A stretch of 37,345 nt of DNA from Spartobacteria bacterium (GTDB taxonomy: Bacteria > Verrucomicrobiota > Verrucomicrobiia > Chthoniobacterales > UBA10450), in assembly GCA_003169695.1 (NCBI GenBank), contig PNAS01000068.1, positions 58,770 to 96,114 on the forward strand, given 5' to 3'. Below the pieces are notes generated by a model that saw nothing but the letters and a program-made list of their open reading frames with translations, was not told the origin of the DNA and did no database searches. Position numbers and translations under genes: made by a program. This document shows positions 17,009 to 24,217 of this stretch, piece by piece (position 1 is the stretch's first letter; every line of letters begins with the position of its first letter).

Positions 17009-17908
17009 ATGGACAAGTCGGCTGAAAAGAAGGTGAAATCCATCCCCTCGGGGTTCACGCGCACGAGTTCCATGAGGGATTACTATGACATCCTGGACGT
17101 TCCACGGGACGCCAAGGCGGAGCAGATCAGAGCGGCGTACCTATTTCACATCAAGGCGTTTCATCCGGACAAGTTTGCCCCAGAAACAGATCACGCCCGA
17201 GACGCCCACCGGCGCACGAAGGAGATTATCGAAGCCTACGGCGTTCTTTCGAAACCGCATTTTCGAGCTGAATATGATCGTTTTCGGCAAGACACAGGGC
17301 CGAAATATGCAGTGCTGCGGTCTTCAAAGACAGTTGGACCGGGCCGAAAGGACGAAACGCAGCGATCGCGAAATTCTCGCTTTCAAATACGTCGCGCTTG
17401 GAAGGCCTTCTTCCAGCTACCCATTTTAGGACCGATCGCGACGCTGATCATTGCCTCGCTCGTCGCTTGGCTCGTGCAAAAGCATCAGCCGAGAACCTAC
17501 TATACTGGCCCCTGGCGTACTTACGGTGACAACACTCATTTCGTCTTTGGCAAGCGCCAGAGCGAGGTGAGGGTACTCGGCAAAAAGAATACCGGTGGGC
17601 AGACGAACGAGGAAAAGGATCGTCGCGAAGCGGCTCGAGTGGGGGAGTTCGAGGCCAGCCGCAAAACTCACGTTGCACGGGAACTGGAGCAGAAAAAAGA
17701 CTATCGCAATGCGGTTCAGTTCTATCAAGACGCCGCCGCCTATGGCAATCCTGAGGCCGAAACAAACCTGGCCAAGCTGTACTTGCGTGGAAAAGGCGTC
17801 GGGCATGATGATAACAGAGCCAGGGCTCCTTTGAATAGGGCTGCCGCGCAAGGCCATGAAGAGGCTCAGAGAATCCTAAACACCCTTTCCGTCCATCTAA
17901 CGCCGTGA
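17009..17908 (+). CDS. DnaJ-domain membrane protein with SEL1-like repeats
   Basis: A 299-aa co-chaperone-like protein. The J domain spans about residues 23-92 (DYYDILDVPRDAKAEQIRAA) with the HPD motif intact at 52-54 (KAFHPDKF), so it should stimulate a DnaK. A transmembrane helix lies at about 137-156 (LPILGPIATLIIASLVAWLV). The C-terminal part has a charged helix and SEL1-type repeats (YRNAVQFYQDAAAYGNPEAE, TNLAKLYLRGKGVGHDDNRA, PLNRAAAQGHEEAQRI). The J domain would be cytoplasmic and N-terminal. No Gly/Phe or zinc domain, so it is a type III J protein. ATG 17009 has GAGGG upstream; Met22 is an alternative. Its stop overlaps a GTG of the broken gene that follows. Confidence 0.82.
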   Translation: MDKSAEKKVKSIPSGFTRTSSMRDYYDILDVPRDAKAEQIRAAYLFHIKAFHPDKFAPETDHARDAHRRTKEIIEAYGVLSKPHFRAEYDRFRQDTGPKYAVLRSSKTVGPGRKDETQRSRNSRFQIRRAWKAFFQLPILGPIATLIIASLVAWLVQKHQPRTYYTGPWRTYGDNTHFVFGKRQSEVRVLGKKNTGGQTNEEKDRREAARVGEFEASRKTHVARELEQKKDYRNAVQFYQDAAAYGNPEAETNLAKLYLRGKGVGHDDNRARAPLNRAAAQGHEEAQRILNTLSVHLTP

Positions 17909-18118
17909 AGTATTGGGAAATCATCGCTGATCGTATGAGCAAGTCAGGCTGGAGCTGGGGATGCGTCGCCGTCATCAATGGACGAGGGGTGCGGGCTCTT
18001 CGTTGTTGATGCTCACCGCGACGATGGCAAACGCCTCGTTGTTCGGTCGGATGAAAAACTGACAGCGTTCTTGAAACCCAAAGGTAACGCGAAATACGAA
18101 ATTGATAGAATATTCTGA
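17905..18118 (+). pseudogene. Frameshifted small gene (VDAHRDDGK family)
   Basis: GTG 17905 overlaps the stop of the DnaJ gene (GTGA) and opens VKYWEIIADRMSKSGWSWGC followed by VAVINGRG. The frame then stops at TGA 18008. Shifted by one base from about 17999 it continues FVVDAHRDDGKRLVVRSDEK, then LTAFLKPKGNAKYEIDRIF and TGA 18116-18118. The two halves read as one ~70-residue soluble protein of a type I associate with Verrucomicrobiota, with no known role. One indel between 17985 and 17999 explains it. A second, more degraded copy of the 3' half is at 20379. Confidence 0.65.
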
Positions 18119-18156
18119 CAATGAAAACGCTTCTTCTCCTCATCGCTCTGATGTTC
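17999..18156 (+). repeat. Duplicated segment, copy 1
   Basis: About 158 bp, from the 3' half of the frameshifted gene through the first 12 codons of the 152-aa secreted protein gene. It recurs at 20379-20533 with high identity (the first 55 nt differ at only two positions). Copy 1 continues into an intact reading frame; copy 2 does not. Confidence 0.85.
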
Positions 18157-18579
18157 AGCGCGTCAGCATTCGCGCGCATCGGCGAGACAGCGAAGCAGAT
18201 CGACAAACGCTATGGTCAATCGCTGGAGACGATACAAAAGAATGGAGAGAGTCGGCGCTACTCGTTCCGTGGCTTCACCGTCCTCGTGAGCTTCGAGCGA
18301 GGAATTAGCCAATGCGAAGTCTATCAAAAGAAGGATAACTCCCGGATGACGGAGGCCGAGATACAAGGGTTGCTTCAGGCTAATGCTGGCAGCTCGGAGT
18401 GGGGTAGCGAGCCGGAAGAGAATATCGGTAATTACATTTACTGGAGCAGAGACAGACGAACGCGTGTGGCCATCTATACTTTGGCTACTCACGACCTCAT
18501 TATCACATCGAAAGCGTTCCTCGGTCGATTTGCGCACCTGGTTAATTCCGACGATCGAAAAGGGATGAAGGGTTTTTGA
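18121..18579 (+). CDS. Small secreted hypothetical protein
   Basis: A 152-aa protein with a Sec signal peptide (MKTLLLLIALMFSASAFA, cleavage before RIGETAKQ). The mature part shows ETAKQIDKRYGQSLETIQKN, then YSFRGFTVLVSFERGISQCE, an alternating strand-turn pattern, and a helix near EAEIQGLLQANAGSSEWG. Function unknown; one Cys only. It begins 2 bp after the preceding broken gene, as if it were once an operon. The first 36 bp are duplicated at 20497, where the rest of the gene is inverted and lost. Confidence 0.7.
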   Translation: MKTLLLLIALMFSASAFARIGETAKQIDKRYGQSLETIQKNGESRRYSFRGFTVLVSFERGISQCEVYQKKDNSRMTEAEIQGLLQANAGSSEWGSEPEENIGNYIYWSRDRRTRVAIYTLATHDLIITSKAFLGRFAHLVNSDDRKGMKGF

Positions 18580-18661
18580 ATCCTACACACCCATTTGAGC
18601 CGGTCCGTGCAGGCCGTCTAGAGCGCCGCGTATCGGCACGACCGGCTTATAACGTCGAGTC

Positions 18662-18823
18662 TCAATCACGTGCCGGCTGCGTGAAGATGCGCAACTCACT
18701 TCCGAGTTTCTTGTGATGCACTGCCGGACGCGGTTCAATGTCGTGAAAGAACATCGGTTCCGGCAAATGCCCTTCACGTAGCTCGAAACCATTCTCAACG
18801 GGTCGCAGGTCGAATGTGTGCAT
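18662..18823 (-). CDS. Small protein of 53 aa, probably expressed
   Basis: Short minus-strand frame with coherent protein-like sequence: MHTFDLRPVENGFELREG, then HLPEPMFFHDIEPRPAVHHK and KLGSELRIFTQPARD. The strand-turn-helix-strand rhythm (FDLRPVENGFELREG ... GSELRIF) resembles small DUF2188-like proteins. Nothing is known of its job. The start has only a weak ribosome-binding site. It lies downstream of the truncated paralogue at 18937 and could share its transcript. Confidence 0.5.
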   Translation of the reverse strand: MHTFDLRPVENGFELREGHLPEPMFFHDIEPRPAVHHKKLGSELRIFTQPARD

Positions 18824-18936
18824 TTACCGGTTGTAATGCGACCACCGATGCGCGTCGATGCAAAGCGCAAAAGAGGGCCGGTCTCTCGCAAAACGATTCT
18901 GGACCGCGATAAGAATTATTCGCTTAAGAGGGCGAT

Positions 18937-19161
18937 CTAGAGGTTTGTGAATCGCACCCTGCCGTCCGGCAAATACTCGAAGGCCCAGCGCTCCCACTCT
19001 GCGATCTCTGTTATCCCGTTCAATTCTTCCACGATTGAAACCTCGTTGGGGCATAGCAAGGTCAACTCGTCGCACCCTACGCGACTCTCGCCACGGTGCC
19101 GAATCTCGGCTCGTATCTTATCGACTTGAGCGCCAATCCCCGGGTGGTTGGGACTTTGCAC
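18937..19161 (-). CDS. Truncated paralogue of the DUF3606-type protein at 20596
   Basis: A 74-residue frame from GTG 19161. It matches the N-terminal part of the 20596-20964 protein closely (AQVDKIRAEIR, GESRVG, then DEL, LLCPNEVS, LNGI, EIAEWERW, FEYLPDG, VRF). It ends at RFTNL, exactly where the paralogue goes on into its DUF3606-like half. So it is either a shortened gene or a pseudogene lacking its C-terminal domain. It lies downstream of the 76-aa gene on the same strand, 48 bp away. Role unknown. Confidence 0.55.
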   Translation of the reverse strand: MQSPNHPGIGAQVDKIRAEIRHRGESRVGCDELTLLCPNEVSIVEELNGITEIAEWERWAFEYLPDGRVRFTNL

Positions 19162-19208
19162 GGCTCGATTAGAGCGACCGTTGACTGCGCTGGCAAGAAC
19201 TTTCGAGA

Positions 19209-19439
19209 TTAATCAGTTTTTGCCCAAACGGGAACTGATGTTCTCTCGCGAATAGAGTCAGCTTGAGCCATTTGATCGTGACCGCTTATCTGTGACCGTA
19301 CGAGTTCGATAGCTTGCCGAGCCGTCATTTGCGCTTTCACTGCGGCTTTCGCAGGTTCCGCTGCTCGCAGTAAAAGGCCGCCGGCAGTAATCAAAATCGC
19401 AAGGTATTTGACCGAGTTAAGAACGATCAGTGCGTCCAC
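19209..19439 (-). CDS. Small single-helix membrane protein
   Basis: A 76-aa protein from GTG 19439: one hydrophobic helix (LNSVKYLAILITAGGLLLRA) near the N-terminus, then a polar helical tail (AKAAVKAQMTARQAIELVRS). No recognised family. Its start overlaps by 13 nt the 3' end of the broken PIN-like gene, suggesting the two were a coupled pair. It may be a signal-anchored or exported small protein. Confidence 0.45.
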   Translation of the reverse strand: MDALIVLNSVKYLAILITAGGLLLRAAEPAKAAVKAQMTARQAIELVRSQISGHDQMAQADSIRERTSVPVWAKTD

Positions 19440-19741
19440 TCTGTCGTTGTGTGACAGCGTGCGCGGCGCTCCCGCCGCAAAACTTCTTCGATTGCGGAAA
19501 GTGTCTCCCGTTCATCATTCGTCGTGATACAGGCATACAGCACTAAGCGATTGAGAGCTTTGTTCTACTGCTTTCGCCATGCAGCTTCGACCTCGCGCTG
19601 TGCATGTTGGGGCAAGCGTAGTGAGATGACTCCGTATGCTTCCCATTTCTCGAGCAAATTCATCGCTTCATCTCAACCCAAAGCGCGGACTCGATTTGCA
19701 TCGATGAAAAACTGAGGCAGTGCTGACTTGCGAGGAACCAT
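19427..19741 (-). pseudogene. PIN-domain-like gene with two in-frame stop codons
   Basis: From ATG 19741 the frame reads MVPRKSALPQFFIDANRVRA and LG, then TGA (19673-19675). It resumes with DEAMNLLEKWEAYGVISLRL and PQHAQREVEAAWRKQ, then TAG (19565-19567), and ends NKALNRLVLYACITTNDERE...TH before a final TGA at 19427. Without the two stops this is a continuous 104-residue protein. The opening FFIDANR resembles the first acidic motif of PIN-type nucleases, though the rest is not diagnostic. Both stops are single C-to-T changes from Arg (CGA) or Gln (CAG), consistent with decay by mutation. The downstream 76-aa gene overlaps its end. Confidence 0.62.
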
Positions 19742-20113
19742 GACCGAAGAGCCCCCGCGCCATTTTAATCCGAGGTCCAACGCGCCCGGTAGCGTTCACG
19801 CGAACGAGCCGAATAAACGTGATCGTTAAAAATTATCCGTTTTCGTCTGGCACCCGCTCGGTCCGGGGTCTGTGGGATTTAGCGCCTAGAAGTTTTCTCT
19901 TGACCCTTGTCTGCTCTTCCGAGGAGAATGGGCTTGCGTCAAGTTCGTTAGGCGTCTCCCCGAACAGCACCTAATCCTCTTCCCGCATTGGGAAAACGAG
20001 AATGAAGGACCTGTTCGCACAACCCTCTTTGTTACAACCTCGTGAAAACGCACGGCACGTTGCGTTGCGCGCTGGCGCCGAGAGCAGCGCGTGGACAATC
20101 GGAGACTTGTTTG
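19742..20113. other. Spacer with no supported gene
   Basis: About 370 bp between the PIN-like pseudogene (minus) and the 91-aa gene (plus). A 29-codon plus-strand frame starts at ATG 19740 but is too short to judge. A CGTTAGGCG motif at about 19949 recurs in other spacers of this window. No tRNA or clear promoter was found. Confidence 0.4.
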
Positions 20114-20389
20114 ATGCCTCCCAGTAATCTCGCGGAGATCGAGAGGGCCATAAAGATCACACATGGGTGCGAATCGAAATACATCGGCTCACGGATGGTG
20201 ACCGAGCAGTTCCTAGGCAATAGCGCATGGACAGGCATCGTCGATATCTTCCGATTAGAGGGACATGCAAAGGCGGAGCGTTGCTATGGCTGGCAGTATC
20301 GACACGGCGGCGAGACTAAGACGGTCATCGTCTTGCAAATTCCGCCGGTCAGTTCAGCAGAAGCGGCGGTGAGGGATTTTCGTTGTTGA
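20114..20389 (+). CDS. Small hypothetical protein, C-terminus altered at a recombination junction
   Basis: A 91-residue protein starting MPPSNLAEIERAIKITHGCE, followed by SKYIGSRMVTEQFLGNSAWT, GIVDIFRLEGHAKAERCYGW and QYRHGGETKTVIVLQIPPVS. The strands suggest a small alpha-beta fold, resembling compact verrucomicrobial proteins of unknown role. The last residues (RDFRC, then TGA) come from the boundary with the duplicated segment that starts at 20379, so the native end is probably lost. ATG 20114 is preferred; the frame is open upstream to ATG 20042, which would add 24 residues of poor quality. Confidence 0.5.
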   Translation: MPPSNLAEIERAIKITHGCESKYIGSRMVTEQFLGNSAWTGIVDIFRLEGHAKAERCYGWQYRHGGETKTVIVLQIPPVSSAEAAVRDFRC

Positions 20390-20533
20390 TGCTCACCGCG
20401 ACGATGGCAAACGCCTCGTTATTCGGTCGGATGCAAAACTGACAGCGTTTTTTGAAACCGAAAAGTTGATGCGAAAATTGAAAAAATATTCTGACAATGA
20501 AAACCGCTTCTTCTCCTCATCGCTCTCATGTTC
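20379..20533 (+). repeat. Duplicated segment, copy 2 (degraded)
   Basis: Matches 17999-18156. It carries the VDAHRDDGKRLV coding stretch with changes that break it, and the start of the secreted-protein gene (ATG 20497) with an extra C after atgaaaac that shifts the frame. It is followed directly by an inverted piece of the same gene (20534-20593). Confidence 0.85.
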
Positions 20534-20593
20534 GACCATAGCTTTGTCGATCTGCTCCGTTGTTTCGCCGATCCGCGCGCATGCTGACGCGCT
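20534..20593 (-). repeat. Inverted 60-bp piece of the secreted-protein gene
   Basis: The reverse complement of this stretch matches 18157-18217, the part of the 152-aa gene that should follow copy 2 in direct orientation. On the minus strand it still reads SASACARIGETTEQIDKAMV, against SASAFARIGETAKQIDKRYG in the intact gene. So copy 2 suffered a local inversion starting immediately after base 20533. Confidence 0.8.
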
Positions 20594-20595
20594 GA

Positions 20596-20964
20596 CTACT
20601 TTCCCAACAATCTCCTTAGGTTCTTCACCAACGCACCGTGGAGCCGTACGATGTCTCTAAGGTGGTCCTCTGAAACCCCGAGCTCTTTCGCCCAGCGTTT
20701 TCGCTCCGATTTGTCGTAGATATTGATTCGGTCCTGATGGGGAAGATTGCTAAATCGTACGTTGCCATCCGGCAAATACTCGAAGGTCCAGCGCTCCCAC
20801 TCCGCGATCTCTGATATGCCGTTCAATCCTTGCGCGTCTGAAACCTCGTTGGGGCAGAGCAAGGACAACTCGTCGCGCCCTACGCGACTCTCGCCATGCC
20901 GCCGAATCTCGGCTCGTATCTTATCGACTTGAGCGGCAATGCCTTGGGATATGGCTGGCGGCAT
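20596..20964 (-). CDS. DUF3606-like domain protein
   Basis: A 122-aa protein. The N-terminal ~75 residues (AAQVDKIRAEIRRHGESRVG, LLCPNEVSDAQGLNGISEIA, EWERWTFEYLPDGNVRF) are shared with the truncated paralogue at 18937. The C-terminal part (DRINIYDKSERKRWAKELGV, SEDHLRDIVRLHGALVKNLR) fits the DUF3606 pattern, a small helical domain of unknown role. ATG 20964 and the first codons (MPPAIS) lie in a repeat shared with the OsmC gene's upstream region. The stop abuts the inverted segment at 20593. Probably intact and expressed from the leader repeat. Confidence 0.6.
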   Translation of the reverse strand: MPPAISQGIAAQVDKIRAEIRRHGESRVGRDELSLLCPNEVSDAQGLNGISEIAEWERWTFEYLPDGNVRFSNLPHQDRINIYDKSERKRWAKELGVSEDHLRDIVRLHGALVKNLRRLLGK

Positions 20965-21036
20965 TCTTTTTCATACGCTCTCTCCACAAGACGGCTAATA
21001 CCTTTTTCGTTAGGCGGTAATAGCGTGCAGCTATCG
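20930..21036 (-). repeat. Leader-like repeat, copy B
   Basis: About 105 bp matching 31022-31130 in the opposite orientation. Shared parts are the palindromic ATAGCTGCANGCTAT core (21020-21034 here), then ACCGC, AACGAA, AAGGTATTAGCCG and GTATGAAA, and an ATG followed by C-x-x-CC-x-GC-x-AT. It ends inside the DUF3606 gene, whose ATG it contains. Confidence 0.7.
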
Positions 21037-21107
21037 CCACGAGGTCCGCGAAATTCGCATTCTCGATCCGAACGGAACAATCGAGAAAACAATTCTCTTC
21101 TCGGATT

Positions 21108-21293
21108 CTATTCCCACACGATTGCTTTAACGCGGAAGCGGAACTCGCTAAAACTCCCGCCCGATGCGCCGCCAAATCCAGTAGCAAAGCGCCAACCGCT
21201 CGGAGCCACAGCGCGAAGGCACTCCAGGAACGCGCGAATCAGGGCCGATTCATTGAGAACAGGCACTATGATCGAAATAAATGGTCTGCTCAT
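21108..21293 (-). pseudogene. N-terminal fragment of a family 2 glycosyltransferase
   Basis: A 61-codon frame. MSRPFISIIVPVLNESALIR, then AFLECLRAVAP, is the first strand and helix of a GT-A fold glycosyltransferase (S-I-I-V-P-V-L-N-E). The remaining ~28 residues do not fit the family, and the DxD region and all later parts are missing. ATG 21293 overlaps the sulfotransferase stop (ATGA), so the pair was an operon. The gene was probably cut when the accessory zone downstream was rearranged. Confidence 0.65.
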
Positions 21294-22117
21294 GACTCAA
21301 TATTTCTCTCATATCCGAAGCGGGGATCCAGTTCACGCATGACTTCGGCGACATAAGCCATGTCTGCCTCTTCGAGGTAATCGATGTACCCGCCAACTTT
21401 TCCGCGCCGCACCTTGAAAGATTCCGGATCTCGGGCATTTCCCGGCCGAAGGATTTTCGAGTCAAACGCTCCAGCCGCCTCCAGTTTTTTCATGTTCTCG
21501 AAAGCCGAAAAAGCGAGCGCGTGGGAAAAGGCCACGTCGTCCGCCAGAGATTCCCCAATCGCTGCAAGAAGGTGGCGGAAGTTTTCCTCGGGCGCAGCGT
21601 GGAGCGATTCGTAGCGGACGAGCGCAAAATCGGATCGAGCAGAGAATTCCCGCAGCCAACCGTTCATCGTTTTGACAATCGATCGAAGACCGAAGTAGCG
21701 ATCCCGTAACAGGTCACTGGCACTTTTTTGTCTCAGAGCGTGCGAGGTTTCCGGCGTACGACGCACGAGCTGCACGTAGAGGGAGACAAAGGCGTCGCGT
21801 GGATCCCGCACGAGAAGAATAATGGGGAGACGTTTTAACTCGTTCGCCGCGATGAGATACTTCCCCCGCAGGCGGTCCCACAAATCTGCCTTCGTTCGTT
21901 GTTCAAAGCGATCATGCGAAAAAATCACGCGGGGGATGCCGCCGTACTTCTCCGGTTCGAGGGTGAACAGGTGTCCATTCCGCTCGCAGAAGTACGCGCA
22001 AAGAAAAGTCCGCACCCAGGTTCGGCCGCTTTTCGGAATGGAGACGATGATCACGTCGCCACCCGACAATTCGCGCGCGCGGCTGCTGAAATTCCAGCGC
22101 CATTGCCTGAGATTCAT
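21290..22117 (-). CDS. Sulfotransferase domain protein
   Basis: A 275-aa enzyme expected to move a sulfonate group from PAPS to an unknown acceptor. The 5'-phosphosulfate loop is at about residues 26-36 (VSIPKSGRTWVRTFL). The 3'-phosphate site is VRDPRDAFVSLYVQLVR with the conserved Arg and Ser. A later FALVRYESLHAAPEENFRHL segment and the C-terminal RRGKVGGYIDYLEEADMAYV match the RKG.xG(xx) loop of the family. Overlaps a glycosyltransferase fragment downstream (ATGA), hinting at surface-glycan or natural-product sulfation. Divergent from serA. Confidence 0.87.
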   Translation of the reverse strand: MNLRQWRWNFSSRARELSGGDVIIVSIPKSGRTWVRTFLCAYFCERNGHLFTLEPEKYGGIPRVIFSHDRFEQRTKADLWDRLRGKYLIAANELKRLPIILLVRDPRDAFVSLYVQLVRRTPETSHALRQKSASDLLRDRYFGLRSIVKTMNGWLREFSARSDFALVRYESLHAAPEENFRHLLAAIGESLADDVAFSHALAFSAFENMKKLEAAGAFDSKILRPGNARDPESFKVRRGKVGGYIDYLEEADMAYVAEVMRELDPRFGYERNIES

Positions 22118-22236
22118 GAACGCGAATCAAGACCGCCTCGACGATTTGCCTCCATTTCCTTCGCATCTTCTCCTTCGCGCAAGAGGGATGTCAATGCCTC
22201 GCCCCACCCGTGCAAGACTGCTACAATGGCTGAGAC

Positions 22237-23829
22237 ATGAGCGTCCCGAAGATTCTGATCGCGGATTCCATTTCGCAAAGTGGCGTGGACGAATTGGCGC
22301 GCGACGGCGCGCTCGAAGTCTCGACGCAGACCGGCTTAAGCGAATCAGCCCTCGTGGAAATCATCCCGAATTTCAGTGCCGTCGTGGTGCGCAGTCAGAC
22401 GAAGATCACCGCGGCGGTGTTGAACTCTGGATCGAAGCTCCGGGTTGTGGGACGCGCGGGTGTTGGAATCGACAATGTTGACGTAGCGGAAGCCACGCGG
22501 CGGGGTGTGATCGTGATGAACGCGCCGGGCGGGAACACGATTTCCACCGCTGAACACGCTTTTTCGCTCCTGCTTTGCGTGGCCCGAAAAATTCCGCAGG
22601 CCGATGCGACGCTCCGCGGTGGAAAGTGGGACAGGAAAAATTTAGAGGGTGTCGAGCTTTTCAACAAGACACTCGGCATCGTGGGGATGGGACGAATCGG
22701 CAGCGAGTTGAGCCGGCGTGCGATCGCCTTCGGAATGCGTGTCGCCGCCTACGATCCCTATCTTTCCGCGACACGTGCGCGGACGTTGCAGGTCGAGTTG
22801 ATCGAGGAACTCGACGATCTCCTGGCCGCGGCGGATTTCATCACGTTGCACACGCCCCTTACTCCGGAGACTCATCATTTGCTCGACACTGTTCGACTGG
22901 CAAAAACGAAGCGCGGCGTGCGCGTGATCAACTGCGCACGCGGCGGTCTCATCGACGAGATGGCGCTGGCGGAAGCGTTGCATTCGGGACGCGTGGCGGC
23001 CGCTGCCCTCGATGTTTTCGAAACGGAACCGCTCCCACTTGATTCACCATTGCGGGAAGCGCCAAATCTGATCTTCACTCCTCATCTCGGCGCGTCCACG
23101 GTCGAGGCGCAGGAAAGCGTCGGCCTCGAGATCGCGCAATCGATTCGCGCTGCGCTCCTCGAAGGGACCATTCGCAACGCCATTAACATGCCGAATCTCG
23201 ACGCGAAAACTCTCGCGGTCGTCGGACCGCATCTGCGCTTCGGTGAAAAACTTGCGCGTTTTCTGTCGCAGCTCGCGCCGAAACGGGTCGAGCGGCTGAA
23301 CATTAACTACAGTGGAAAAGTAAACGAAGTCGATACCACCGCGATCACGCGATCCGTGCTCAAAGGATTTTTGGAACACGCTGGCGGCAGCGAAATCAAC
23401 GAAGTGAACGCGCCGGCTTTCGCGGAAAGTCTTGGGATGAAAGTCACGGAGACACGCTTGAGCGCTATAGGCGATTACACCGATCTGCTTGAACTTTCCG
23501 CCGTGGCGGAAGGGAAAACGGTTTCGGTGGCGGGCGCATTCTTCGGCGCGACGCCGCGGATTGTAAATGTAAACAGCCGCCCGGTGGAGGCGCGCCCGCA
23601 CGGCGTCGTGCTAGTGCTGGAGAATACGGATCGCCCGGGCATCGTCGGGCGGATCGGAACATTGCTGGGCGACAACGGAGTAAATATCGCAACGATGTCG
23701 CTCAGTCGGAACCAGGCGGGCGGCACCGCGTTGACCGTCCTGAATCTCGACACGACGCCGAGTGATGCATTGCTCGATAAGATTCGCGCGAGCGACGACA
23801 TAAAATCCGCGCAAGTGATTCAGTTGTAA
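22237..23829 (+). CDS. serA: D-3-phosphoglycerate dehydrogenase
   Basis: First step of serine synthesis: oxidises 3-phosphoglycerate to 3-phosphohydroxypyruvate with NAD+. The 530 residues match the long type. Substrate part: VVVRSQTKITAAVLNSGSKL and RAGVGIDNVDVAEATRRGVI. NAD fold: LGIVGMGRIGSELSRRAIAF with catalytic VINCARGGLIDEMALAEAL, DVFETEPLPLDSPLREAPN and TPHLGASTVEAQ (His). The allosteric substrate-binding domain follows (LAPKRVERLNINYSGKVNEV), then a C-terminal ACT domain for serine feedback (VVLVLENTDRPGIVGRIGTL, then LGDNGVNIATMSLSR). A TACAAT at 22222-22227, 10 nt before ATG, suggests a very short leader; no Shine-Dalgarno is visible. Confidence 0.97.
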   Translation: MSVPKILIADSISQSGVDELARDGALEVSTQTGLSESALVEIIPNFSAVVVRSQTKITAAVLNSGSKLRVVGRAGVGIDNVDVAEATRRGVIVMNAPGGNTISTAEHAFSLLLCVARKIPQADATLRGGKWDRKNLEGVELFNKTLGIVGMGRIGSELSRRAIAFGMRVAAYDPYLSATRARTLQVELIEELDDLLAAADFITLHTPLTPETHHLLDTVRLAKTKRGVRVINCARGGLIDEMALAEALHSGRVAAAALDVFETEPLPLDSPLREAPNLIFTPHLGASTVEAQESVGLEIAQSIRAALLEGTIRNAINMPNLDAKTLAVVGPHLRFGEKLARFLSQLAPKRVERLNINYSGKVNEVDTTAITRSVLKGFLEHAGGSEINEVNAPAFAESLGMKVTETRLSAIGDYTDLLELSAVAEGKTVSVAGAFFGATPRIVNVNSRPVEARPHGVVLVLENTDRPGIVGRIGTLLGDNGVNIATMSLSRNQAGGTALTVLNLDTTPSDALLDKIRASDDIKSAQVIQL

Positions 23830-23892
23830 ACTCACGCGCAACCAGAGAGTCGTTGCCGTGCGATTCGTTTTCAGAACTTAAGGTCTAATGTT

Positions 23893-24147
23893 ATGGGAGC
23901 CCTGATCTGGACATTGGTAATCGGACTGCTCATTGGAGTGGTGGCGAAACTTCTCATGCCGGGCCGCGATCCCGGTGGGTGCGTCATCACCATGCTGATC
24001 GGTATCGCAGGATCATTCGTGGCCTCCTATCTCGGGCAGAAGATGGGCTGGTACGAACAAGGGCAACCGGTCGGCTTCATCGCCTCGGTCATCGGTGCGA
24101 TGCTGTTGCTGCTGCTTTATCGGTTGATCGCTCCGCGGCGAAGCTGA
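23893..24147 (+). CDS. GlsB/YeaQ/YmgE family membrane protein
   Basis: An 84-aa protein with three predicted helices: LIWTLVIGLLIGVVAKLLMP, CVITMLIGIAGSFVASYLGQ and FIASVIGAMLLLLLYRLIAP. The loop GRDPGG followed by the Gly-rich second helix is the signature of the transglycosylase-associated/GlsB family, small inner-membrane proteins induced by stress in other bacteria. Monocistronic, 63 bp after serA. Confidence 0.88.
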   Translation: MGALIWTLVIGLLIGVVAKLLMPGRDPGGCVITMLIGIAGSFVASYLGQKMGWYEQGQPVGFIASVIGAMLLLLLYRLIAPRRS

Positions 24148-24217
24148 TACGATTTCCGCACTGCGTTACCAAAAGCGCGGTATTGGCGCGAATATCGCCG
24201 TCATGACACCATAGTCG

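Noticed and set aside
17448..18206. 252-codon minus-strand frame
   Set aside because: Antisense to the DnaJ gene and the small genes after it; no domain, low-quality sequence.
19740..19829. 29-aa plus-strand frame (MTEEPPRHFNPRSNAP...)
   Set aside because: Reads like protein but too short to support, and its ATG overlaps that of the divergent pseudogene.
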